A stretch of DNA of 64,000 nucleotides from Liolophura sinensis (Eukaryota; Mollusca; Polyplacophora; Chitonida; Chitonidae). Made by a program: the position numbers and the translations under genes. Under the pieces are notes generated by a model that searched no databases, had not been told where the DNA came from, and saw only the letters and a program-made list of their open reading frames with translations. Location of the stretch: the NCBI RefSeq assembly GCF_032854445.1, contig NC_088305.1, positions 20,996,955-21,060,954 on the forward strand, written 5' to 3'. This document shows, piece after piece, positions 28,801-41,700 of the stretch. How positions within the stretch are numbered: position 1 is the first letter of the stretch; every line of letters starts with the position of its first letter.

Positions 28801-31800
28801 GCACTCACTGTCTATCAGCCATGAACTACGCTGTACACGTACATGTATTTCAGCAGGCAGAGTTCCAATGTAGCAGATGTCCAAATAGCAGGCCACTACG
28901 GCTACATCTAAAGGCGTGACACATGTCTGGAAAGTAAAACTACAGTGTAGCCTTAGCTATAATGCCACGCTGATCCCATCAGGTTAGCAAATCGCCTCAT
29001 AAGTCTCAGCATCTAAATTTACACGGGAAATTTTAGTCCAATAAAATCTGCTTTTAAGAATATACTTTGTGTTTCTAGTTTTAATATTATTAATACAAAA
29101 GAGGACTTTAAAATTTGTTGGTGTGTACCTCTTGTCGCTATCAGCTAGGGTTCTCCGCCAGACTACCGATTTTGTGTGTGCTTCATGACAGTTATTTGAT
29201 TACAGAACACTGACCACGAAGTTCTGTGACCACAAAATTCTGTAATGGTATAACACTGACTCAGTGACCATAGCTCCGTATACATGTAGCCAGAGCAAAT
29301 CAACAGTTCCATGACTACAGAACAATGCCAAAGTTTTGTAGCCACAGCAAACTGACAAAGTTCCATGAATACGGAACAATGCCAGAGTTTTGTAGCCACA
29401 GCAAACTGACAAAGTTCCATGAATACGAAACAATGCCAAAGTTTTGTAGCCACAGCAAACTGACAAAGTTCCATGACTACGGAACAATGACAAAGTTCTG
29501 TAGCCACAGCAAACTGACAAAGTTCCATGACTACGGAACAATGACACTGTTCTTAAGTTACAGCACAGTTATCTTTTTCCTAGATGTACATGTATGTAAA
29601 AATTAACAATTTCTAGTAAGAGAGATTACACCAGAGATGTTTAGCAAGAAAATTTATCAGCATAAATCCAATAGAATTTTTGCTATTATTTTAGAATGGT
29701 TAAAATATTTACCTTTAACAAAATACCAGGCATGTATGTGCATATGTTACCATTCAAATTTGGTAACTAAGTCTGTAGAATTTATAATACATGTTGCTTC
29801 ATAACTTTTTAGAATTTTAGGATCATTTAGCATTATAAATACCACACAAGCACAGGGGCTACCTATTAATGATATTGCCTGATGGGAATGCGTCCTATAG
29901 CAAGGTTACAATATCTACTGTGGCTACACAATGTGGGATGCTGCATCGCCATGCCAACGGGAAGGTGCCTACTTACTGGTGGACTTTGTTGAAGTCGTGG
30001 CAGAGCTATTCGTCGTTGTAGTTGGAGGTGTGGAAGAGGGAGAGGCTGATGAAAGAAGAGACTCTTGAGATACAGTTATGGATAGACCACAAGAGGAGAC
30101 AGACGGACCGACCGATGGGTAGACAGACAGACAGACAGACAGACGGACACTTTTACAAGTATCCACCTCAAACTTATGTGGGATTACAAACCTACATGTA
30201 CAGGATTAGCAATATCTGGGTAATATTCAACAAACTAAGGAAAGAGGAGCTCTGAAGATCTATCAAAAAGAAAACATTACCTCACTTAAAGGCAAAGAAA
30301 ACACTTCAGGTAAGAATGAAGTCTACACCAGATGAAAGACCATTACATGCTGTCCATGGACATAGTTTGATTTATTTTTGTGTAATTTTTCCAACGAAGT
30401 AAAATGGTTTTAAATACATGTATCACATTCCACAGTGGTCTGTAGTGACCCAGAGGTTATAAGTTATTTGACATCCATATTTTTTGCTTGAAGGACACGT
30501 AATTTGCTTCAATGTACATTCAGCAAATGCATTCATAGATCTATACGTATACATTTGGAATGATGAAATCTAACAATCTGTGTGTTACATGTAAGTAGCA
30601 AAAACCTCATGAGACGTCTCTAATGCGTATATGATCAGAAAAGTCCACTGTAAAATCCCAATTTTCAGATGAATTTTAATACCAAAGTTTTTAATAAAAA
30701 AAAAAATAGCCCTCTACAACGATAAAACATCTAATTTTTTGGCTGACAGTGTTTAAGGGTCTTTCATTTGACATATACTTCATGTTTCTGTTTTCAATGA
30801 CTTCGTAACACCCGCAAGTCTGAGAAAGTATTCTTAGACATCAGTCAAGTCTAGACACTGAAAACTCACAAGGAACTGGTTATCAGCTATTTCAGCTCAT
30901 TCATGTGTCCAACCTGTTCTGATTACGACTTCACACCCAGGGTTATTCACCCACTTACACAGGTTCATGTAATACCCCATACCTCCCATAAACACGTACA
31001 CATCCAACAGCAAACTGAGCTTCCTTAGGCGACTGCTTATCAACTTTTGTTTTCTCATCATGCTATAGCAACTGCTTGTACTTGAAAAGCACGAGTGAAA
31101 CAAATTTATTTTAATCTGGATTACATGTGGATACTTGTCATTTACTACCACAACAGCTATGTTAACACTACTACAGCTAATATTAGGCACTGCTGAACCT
31201 GCAACCAACAGTCAAGTATACCGTATTTCACCTAAAGTTTGGAGTGTATAAAATGCACTTTTAAGACATGTCAGAAGCACACTGAAATGACACTTTTGAT
31301 GGCAACACTTTAGTTTCGCAGATAAGAAATTTTATGTGGTAGTGTAAGGTTAATGAATCAATCAAGACTAATCAAACTGTGTCACCTGATAAATGCTAAA
31401 CTTCAGATGAAATACGGGAAAGCTACATGTACATGTAAATCTGTTCTGTAGGAGCCCCTCAATACTATGTGTACCTACCGCCATACGGGTGACACTGCAT
31501 GGGCGCCATTGCCATCCTAGGGGGCATAACTCCGGCCGGACCTCCCATCTGCTGAGGGCCTCCTGAATACCCTGGCCTGGGGCTCTGACAGGTAAATACA
31601 CAAACACACATAAACAATCGAAAAAGAAAATGCAACATCGGCATCACTACAAACAAATTCTTTAGGCAAAAAATTCATCAACCATTTAAAAAGGGAATCT
31701 ATTACATGTACCTCAGAATTGTTGCTGGAATTTTGATACATGTAGTTCCTATGTTGATTTCTATAAAAATCTCTACTGTATCTACAGGTATATCCTACCT

Positions 31801-34800
31801 GTACATGTACCATGAACACGTACCATGAACAGGTACGTGTACCATCCTACACGTGCGTGCACCATCCTGCACATGTGTACCATCCTACAGGTACATGTAC
31901 GTGTACCATACTACAGGTACGTGTACCATACTACAGGTACATGTACCATACTACATGTATGTGTACCATCCTACAGGTACATGTACGTGTACCATACTAC
32001 AGGTATGTGTACCATACTACAGGTATGTGTACCATACTACAGGTATGTGTACCATACTACAGGTACGTGTACCATACTACAGGTACGTGTACCATACTAC
32101 AGGTACATGTACCATACTACAGGTACATGTACCATCCTACATGTATGTGTATCATCCTACATGTATGTGTACCATTGTACATGTACGTGTATCATCCTAC
32201 ATGTACCTTTTTTGGATAGAGAGAATTTTGTACGGATGGCCTAATCATCAAAGAGATAACAACACCTGACATAGCTGACGTACAATACCTGACATGCTTG
32301 AAGCTGACCCAACCAAAATTTAATCCACATGTGTGCGTGAGGTGGTGATGGTGGGGGGTAGGGGGCAGTGAGAGGAGGAAACTGATCGGGGCAGGGACAC
32401 CAGTACATGCATTGAGTTTCCAAAAACCAGAGAAACTGCAAAGTGCAAGAGCATTCTTAACCCTTCAAATGCACAAGTAAACTCTGCAAGAAGCTGGGCT
32501 CAAAATAAAATGAACTGTCTCTAATTGACCCTGGGTCATTCACCAAGATGGCTTTTTATCCAGCAAATATAAATAATATTAACAAATGAGAGTTTGGCAA
32601 AAATGACGTTTAATATATTTCAAACTTTATATAGATATACAGTTACTGCACGACTCGAATAAGGCGGTAAATCTGAAATGATTGAAATCTCAAACATTTT
32701 GACTGCTGAATACACTTACCCAAAAACACATTTACGTGCATGTACACACAAAAAAGTGTGAACATTTTTTTAGACAAGCAATCCTGATGATGAATGAATG
32801 CCCTGTCACATGTACATGCCTGAGGTAATCGTGATGTAATGCCCCATTTTACATGTAGAACAAGTACAGTTAGTAAGCTTAGACATGAGCAAGTGCAAAG
32901 AGGTCACCAGCATTGAACTGTGTAAGCCTAAACCAGTGAGTACATATTTATAAACAAGTAAAGGTGTCCTGCAACTAGAACAGTTCTAAATGTAATACAT
33001 AGTGACAATACACATGCATGAAAATCTCCACTTTTAACATGTGTACACACATATACCCGTGTATTTTATTTCTTATTACGGTGATATTTTGGTGGGGGGG
33101 GGGGGGGGCAATTTTGAAACCATTCACTCATTCATTCATTCGAATCCACCACCACCACCACCTTCCATTAACAAGGCCAGATGACCTTCTCCTTGACTTA
33201 TAAAGGAATAACCTTCACCTGTCAATATAGCTTGGGGGGTACATATGTAGGTGAAAAGAGTGTGTCCAAGAACCAGAGTAAGGTGACTATGCTAATGTAT
33301 TATAAGAGCAGCAAGAGAGTAACTCCAGTATTTCTCACTGAACAAAACAGGTAAGACCAGAGAATCTTTTCATTTACTTTCCCTATTTAATGACGTTTCC
33401 TACAATTTAATTGTTTAGCTCAAAGTAACACTTTAATTATGTGATTATTTTACTTGTTTGCTTTTACTTTTCAAAATGTTCAAAAAGTCAAAGAAAAGCT
33501 ACAAAATATTCAAATATTTGAATACTATGGGGGGGGGAGGGCTTTATGAGCCATATTGACAATACCTAGGAACTCTGACATCACATCACTTCTTTTTCCT
33601 GATGTTCACCAGAAGGAAGGAATTTTGCGGAATATTATTTCAGTAATCCTTTACTCATAGGTAAAAACAGTTATTCCAACATTCAGTTTTGTGATTAAAG
33701 ATGGAAAAACTTCCTATGACGTCAGATTTCCTAAACTCTGATGGTATGGTTCATAACGCCCACCTTAAAATTCAAATGTTTTAATGCCTTTGACCCTATT
33801 CACAAAAATCTAAAAAAGTATATGAAGGTGTATTTATGCATAGTTTTAAGTGGTCAAGTGGTTAGTGATGCCTATTTTAATTTTAGAGATCTTTACCCTT
33901 AATAATTTTCAAAGGAAAACTGATGTAATCTAAATCTAGAACATTTCAAATGACCACTTTTAAACAAAAATAAGGAAAAAGTTTTCAAGCTTAAGTATAA
34001 AGAATTTAGATATATTTTAGGGTAACTCCTACATGTATGTGTAGAAGTAAAACTTGGGCCACTTGCATGTGTCTAGATTTAAAAGATACCACGTTCTTGT
34101 GAAAAATTATTTATTAATTTATAGTAGCTTCCAGAGTATTTTTTTTTTTATACTATATATATTTTTTGGATCCTACAGGATGCTGTTCATACTGATATTA
34201 GCAGCCTTGGGGATCCTCTTTCTCTGGAACACCATTACAGACGTGTATCAGATTTACTGGCAGAAGGTGCCCCCAGGGCCGATGTCCCTACCCCTGGTTG
34301 GTGGAGCTTGGGCAATAGACCCCTCCCATTTGCCCAAGAGTCTTGTGAATCTTTCACATCGATACGGAGAGATTTTTTCTGTACGCCTTGGGACACAGGG
34401 GCGTGTGGTGTTTGTGAACTCTCTGTCTGCAGCTAACAGGGTCCTGATGGACAAAGCAGCCAGTAATCGTCCAGTCTTACCTGTTCTTAATTACTTAAGC
34501 TGTGGGGGGTACGGTCTCATGGTCACCTCCCACGGGAAACTATGGCGAGCCCACACCAGACTCAGTCATACAGCATTCTCACAACATTTGTCATCGGACC
34601 AGACCATTGGACAATGCCTACAGCCACTCTGGGCCAGGCAAGCATGTTCTGATTCCAGTTCTATTTTAATACAAAACTATATTTACATTGTATATGCTGG
34701 GTGTTCAAACGTGGCAAGTGCATTACACTGTAATTCTTCAACCTTTTCACATGTTTACAAGGTGTTTATTCAAGACATTTTTCTGTGTTGACTTAAAAAG

Positions 34801-35675
34801 TTATACTTTTTGTAAAGCCCTGACAATGGCCAATCCAGCCAATGTAGCTTTATTGCCAAGATCAAATTTTAAAAAATGTGCATAAATTGAACTGAAAATT
34901 GTTTTTTCATACGCGAAAAGGTCGAGGAATCAGGAGAGCAGGCTGTACAGAGCGGTTTACTGCTGTCGTAATATAGCCGTCTACTTTGCATACAAATTAA
35001 CCCATTAGTAATTGTGACATTAACAATTTCATTTCAGCTGCCGACTTTTGAGCTTTGACACCCTCTAATTCTAAATGAAAACCATGTACCCTAATTCCTC
35101 CACCTTTTCACATATGTGAAAAGCAACTTTCAATGTGATTCATGCTCCCTTTACATTGGTTGAGTTTCAGAGAAAGTTTCATTTATTTATTTATTTATTT
35201 GACTGGTGTTTTACGCTGCACTCAAGAATATTTCACTTATATGATGGCGGCCAGCAATATGGCGGGTGGAAACCGGGCAGACCCCATGGAAAACCCACGA
35301 CCATCTACAGGTTGCTAGAGGATCTTCCCACTTACGGCCGGAGAGGAAACCAGCATGAACTGGACTTGAACTCACAGTGACCGCATTGGCGAGAGGATCC
35401 TGGGTCATTACGCTGCGCTAGAGTGCTAACTGACTGAGCCATGGAGGCCCCAAGAAAGTTTTATAAGTCTACAAAGAATAATGCCCTCAAAATATACTTG
35501 AATAAATACCTTGCACACACCTGAAATGGTTAAAAAAATACAGTATGTGTAATTGTGTATTTCAGTTTTTTACCAAGCGCGCTTTGCAACATGGTGACAT
35601 GTTTTCTCTATACCCAGTCTCAGTGTTTTTGACACACCTCAACCTGACAAATTGCAAATGATACAATCTGGACAG

Positions 35676-35727
<52 letters not shown>

Positions 35728-38700
35728 CACTGAAGTACACGAATAGTGTGACTCCGAAAAAAGGAAAGGCTCGGCTTGATACAATATTTCGGCACTTTAT
35801 TTGCCATAATACGTGGCAAGGTCTGGCAAAACCTGCAGATGGTCGTGGGTTTCCCCCGGGCTCTGCCCGGTTTCCTCCCACCATGATGCTGGCCGCAGTC
35901 GTATCAGTGAAATATTCTTGAGTACGGCGTAAAACACCAATCAAATAAATAAACATCTGCCATAACAGTGAAGGGTTCACTGTGACTCAATATTTTGGCA
36001 CCATATTTTGCCATTAAAATGAAAGGCTCATTTTGACTCAATATGTCAGCACCATATTTTGCCACAAAAACAGGCTCATTCTAACGCAACATTCGGCACC
36101 ATATTTTGCCATAAAAATGTGGAACACAAGGTTACTGAAGTACATGAATGCAAATTTTTGCTTCCTTAATTTGCACGCCTTAAACTTTCTCCACCTACAT
36201 CTTGGTTCAACGGGATCATGCACTAATTTGGAAATAATAATTAGGTTAACAGATAAAACAATGCTTGATAATGATCACTTTTATCTTCATATTGTTGTTT
36301 GATCATTACCCAGTGACGGCTTCCTTGTTAAAAATTATTTTCAGCCCAAAATTCTGCTTGTAGATTCAGTGACATGTGTGGAAAGTCGTTCAACCCTAAG
36401 ACAGACATACGTCAGGCCAGCTTCAACTTTCTGTGGGCAGTGTTGTTTGATGGGTACAGCAAATCAAACACAAGTTTGCCGACAAGAAAGTTCATGAGGC
36501 ACCATGACGTCATCATGGAAACGCTCTCGCCAACCAGTCTACTCCATGCCATGCCCAGTTTGCTTAAGTTCCCCAACAAATGGAGCAGGCCCTTGATGGA
36601 AAGTCTTAAAGTAGGTATTCGAAAGATATACACGTGAATCGACTATACAAGTGAAGAAGTGATGTATGCTACGCGTAGCTGAGGAAATTCAGGACTTAAA
36701 GGTCATAAAAAATGAGGGATTCCAGTGAAGCACAAGCATCATAAACTTTAAAACTTTTTTATTTCAACTACTCATTTACGGTTCAATGGGTCTGTTTCTC
36801 TGTACAGCAACTCAATTCTCAAGGTGAGTGAGTGAGTGAGTGCTTGAGGTTTAACGTCGTACTCAACAATTTTTCAGTCATATGACGACGAAGGAATCCT
36901 TAGGGTGCATGTACGTGTAATGTGCCTCCTTGTTGCAGGATGGATTTCCACCTCTCTTTTATTTAGTGAGTGAGTGAGTTAGTGCTTGGGGTTTAACGTC
37001 GTACTCAACAATTTTTCAGTCATATGACGACGAAGGAATCCTTAGGGTGCATGTACGTGTTATGTGCCTCCTTGTTGCAGGACGGATTTCCACCGCTCTT
37101 TTATTTAGTGCTGCTTCACTTAGACGACTTACCGAAGGCAAGTAAGCCGCCCCGCCCGAGCCATTATACTGAGACGGGTCAACCAGTCGTTGCACTATCC
37201 CCTTCATGCTGAACGCCAAGCGAGCATATGTAAGAAAGACAACAAGTCATGAATAATAAAACTTTATCTTCCCAGTGATCAAATATAATCAAACACCATT
37301 AGTAGACCATAGTGAAATGAACTTTCATTTTTCCACCTGCTTGACGCATGTTTCATGTACATTTTATGCTGTGTACATGTACACTGTACACGTCTATATA
37401 CATACAGATATACATGTATGTCTACATTCTGGCATTCTGGTAAAACCACCTACCTTTGGTAGATTTATTTATTTGACTGGTGTTTTACGTCGTACTTAAG
37501 AATATTTCACTTATATGACGGCGGCCAGTATTATGGTGGGACGAAACCGGGCAGAGCCCGGCCGAAACCCACAACCATCTGCAGGTTGCTGAAAGACCTT
37601 CCCACGTACGCTTTGGTAGATAGGTGTATGTGTCCCTGACATTGCGTCGAGGCTGATGCCGAAACAGTGACAGCTGGATTCAACCATGCAACTTCATTGG
37701 TGAAGAACTTGACATTCGCAGCCAGCTCATGCCTTACCCAGAGGCAGCATGCCACCCAACCCCTACAAAGTCATCACAGTCGCAATTTTTCTTTTCAGTC
37801 ACGTGACGAAATGCTACTGCACGAATATGAAAAAAGTAAGAAAATCCAAGGTGAAACCATGCAGCAGGGAAGAAAGTCAGCGGTCAGAAGCACTATGGAC
37901 ATATTTGTCCAGCAGATGAATGTCGCGTTCCAGCTGTCTGAAGTAGGACAGATCTTCACCGGGAGGGACTCCTCTGACATGTTCTCCTACAACCATGTCA
38001 CACAGACAATCTGGGGTCTGTTGTTAGCAGGTAAGTCCAAACTCCCACAAGTGAATGTATATCCAAGTTAGTCTCACCCCTGCACCCCCCCCCCCAACAA
38101 AAAAAAAGTTTGAGGGGAGAGATAATAACTTTACTATGCACATAAATGTATACTTGGGTTGTTACGCTGTAATTAATTTTTCAATCAAATGACAACAAGC
38201 AGTAACTAAACATGTGTATATATACTGTGTCTAATTGTGGCCGGATGAGTCAATGCCATCAAAGTGCTGTCGCCACTAAAGTATCCTGCTGAGGACACCA
38301 GACATGACAACCCACCTAGTCATATTATATGGACCCCAATCAGTCCCTTTCTGTGCTGAGCGCATAACAAAGCCACAACAAGTATCATTTTAGACTTTGG
38401 TATGACCGAACCCAGGCCTGATCCTAGGTCTCCCAATGATGAGGTAAATGTTCTAATCGCTACGGGACCCGAAGTGGTCACCAAGGAACTCCAAGCCTAA
38501 AATAATTTTGTCTGCCTTTGTCAGGTGTGGATACCACCTCTTCTGCCTTAGAGTGGATCCTGTTACTGCTTGCAGCATTCCCTGCATCTGCTGATACACT
38601 CAGAAATGAGATCTCTGAGGTTCTAGGGAAGAGAAAGCCATCCCTGACAGACAAGAGTTATCTTCCTTACACAGGTGAGAAAGAGCTATCCCCTACAGAC

Positions 38701-41700
38701 AAGAGTTATTTCCCTTTAACAGTTGAAAAAGTAATATAACATGGAGTCAAAATCATAACAGTCCTTAAAGATAAATATGTAATGTACAATACATGTATAA
38801 ATAAAAGATATCACTTGTGTGGAACATGGGTTTGACCTCAGCAAATCAAATCAGGTCATAAAATAAATGATGCTCTCCTCCAAAGGGGCCTTGTTCAAAT
38901 GGGGTATTTCACCGAGCGTTTGATACAAGTTTCCTTTTTTATTATTTTCTCACAATGATAATTTCTTTACAATCACTATCTTTTTCAGTTATTGCCAGAA
39001 AGTGAAAAGAAAAAAAAGAATACCCAACCCACCAGCCTATTTTTTTCTGATATAGTCGCTTAATACTTCCAACAAAGAATTTTTTAAGGATGGCCTTATG
39101 TAGTTATATAAACGCTTCCTGTGTTTTAGTGGCCTGGCTACAAGAATGTCTCAGGCTCAGCAGTGTGGTGGGGTTATGCCCTCCTCATGTCAGTGACAAG
39201 GATTTTACCCTGGGAGGTTACACCATACCACAAGGTAGAACATCTCTATTGTATCTCTACAGTCCTAGGTCACAGTAGCCACTAGGTCACAGTAGGTACA
39301 TAACAACAACAACTGGATCACAACTCAATGGGACAGTCACATGTAGTTTTTCTGTGTGAATGCTCACTGTAATTCAAACACAATACTTCACCCTTAAAAA
39401 AATTTTTTAAAATGTTTATTTGAATGCTGATAGAGAGACTAGTATAGAATTTTTTTTACAATGTATTATAAAATGGCTATCAATTTTGTAGGTACAGTGT
39501 ACAAAAGTACGAGAACTCAAACTCCTATAATGAAGTCCTTTGTCGACATATATTGTAGGCACCCCGATCATCATAAATATCTGGGCGATCCACAATAACT
39601 CAGACGCGTGGCAAGACCCAGAGAATTTCAGGCCAGCCAGATTTCTGGACGACCGGGGTTGCATTCGACCCACCTGGCACATGCCTGATTACCTGCCATA
39701 TTCTCGTGGTACCAGGCCTTGCGTTGGTGCTGTCCTGTCACGCTCATTTTTGTTCATGTTTCTGGTTAGGTTTGTACAAAAGTTCAACATCACCCTTATG
39801 TCCACCTTGGATCTGGAGAGTGTCACAAGATTCGGACAAGTTCCCAAACCCTACACCGTTGTTATAACCAAGTCATAACACCCTACACCACTGTTATACC
39901 GAGTCATAACACCCTACACCACTATTATACCAAGTCATAACACCCTACGCCTGAAGTTGGGAGACCCTGAGTACACCAAGGTAGGGTCATACCAAAGACT
40001 TGAAAAATGGTACTTGCTGCTGCCTCGCTTCATACTCAGCTCGGAGAGGTTAGAACAAGGAAACACGACTGGTTGGCCCAGTGTCAGTATAATGTGAATG
40101 GGTGGGGTGTCATGTCTAGTGTCTTAAGCATGATACTTCACTAGCGGCATGGAATTGCCCAGCCACAAGAAAAATGCAATATACGCCCCTTCCTTAATTT
40201 AACGCGGTTTGACTTTCTACGACATGGGATTTAATGCGAGTGCCTCATGTCCCCCTTGTTTTTCCTCCTCATCAGCAGAAAAACTTTATCAGACAAATGC
40301 CAAAATTGGGAGATCAGATATACACCAAAATAAACTCAAATATTAAATTACCAATTATGGTTTGTTTGTGACGTGTAAACAAAGAACAGATGTGGTTACA
40401 AGATGTATTCGGGCCAATGTACACAACCATGCAGTTTTCTTGACAATCATCATTTACAAAGTGTTCACACATAATGCCTTAAAATGTTGTGAAATCTGCA
40501 TGTCCTCTTTCACAAAGTGAGGACATTGATAGATTTTAAACCTTATAAACTTTTTACTTTAAATTTTATTTGCCTAGCAGGGGCCTCAAAACAACATCTG
40601 GCCCCATTATGGAACATCCGCCATAAAGCGGATTATGTGCCGTAAAGCGGCCCGTTGTGTATGCCCAGTGTTGGTGAGATCAAAACAACACAGCCGAAAC
40701 ACAGCTGGTTTAGGGTGAGCCTGTTATAGAGTGTATGCTGTATTGGCTTTTTTAATCAGATTTTTGTCTAACTTAATCACCAAAATTATCTGACGGACTA
40801 ATTTGCTGTTTTAATAAAGGATGTTTTGCAAAATCTTACTAAAGATGTCTCGTAAAATCTCAACATTTTAATGGCATGTTTATTTAGTAATCTTCGTGGT
40901 AGATATAAAATATGTTGCGATCAGCATCGCAAAGATTTCCCAAATTTTTACATTCGTGTACAATCTGCCAATAGCCATGTCATCCAGAAAACAAAAACGC
41001 TACATGCTTCATGATAAATTACAAGCCACAGAGCAAATACAAATCAAATCTATGCAGTTGAGTGAAAGCTGAGAAGTTCAAAAAATTTGTTGATCATTGT
41101 GATGAAAGTGATGGACTAGGGCATAAACATGTTAAAATTTCGGCCAATCCAGCCTTGGACACTGCACTTTACACCTGATTAGTCCAAGAGAGACAGCAGG
41201 GTTTGCCAATATCAGGGGATGTGCTAAAAATCCAAGCGAAAAAAAAACAAAAAAAAAAAAAAAACAAGGAGCTGAACGGTGAAAATGAGTTTAAGGCAAG
41301 CCATGGTTACACTCGGAGGTTCCAGAAATCGTGTCCGATCTCAGACTTCCATTTCCAGAAAACTTAAATCAGCTAACAATGCCACTGCTGAGTTTTATCT
41401 TGACATCTTGAAAGAGAGTATTTAAGAGGGTGGCTTAATGATGAGCTGGTCTACAACTACGACGAAACAGGCTTGTTTTATAAAGTTTTGCCCGACAAAT
41501 CCCTTGCCGTTCGCACGGACGACCACAAGAATGAGGGATACAAGATTAAGTCACGAGTAAAAATGCTGTCCTGCGGCAAGCGAAGCCGCTGAGCTTTGGA
41601 AAATTCCAGTCCCCAGATGTTTTAAGCACGTCAACATGAACAGTTTGCCCTTCCGCTACCACAACAACCATAAAGCTTGGATGACAGGCTCAATTTTTGG

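Noticed and set aside
29163-29606. Overlapping open frames on both strands with ELCQFAVAT-type repeats
   Set aside because: They arise from a 54-bp tandem repeat; no start, splice or homology support.
31812-32269. Three overlapping 135-139-residue open frames rich in Tyr, Thr and Val
   Set aside because: All three frames are open because of a 20-bp repeat lacking stops; this is an array artefact.
36343-36363. Acceptor ttttcag just upstream of P450 exon 2
   Set aside because: It would break phase with the exon 1 GC donor; the cttgtag acceptor restores frame and expected spacing.
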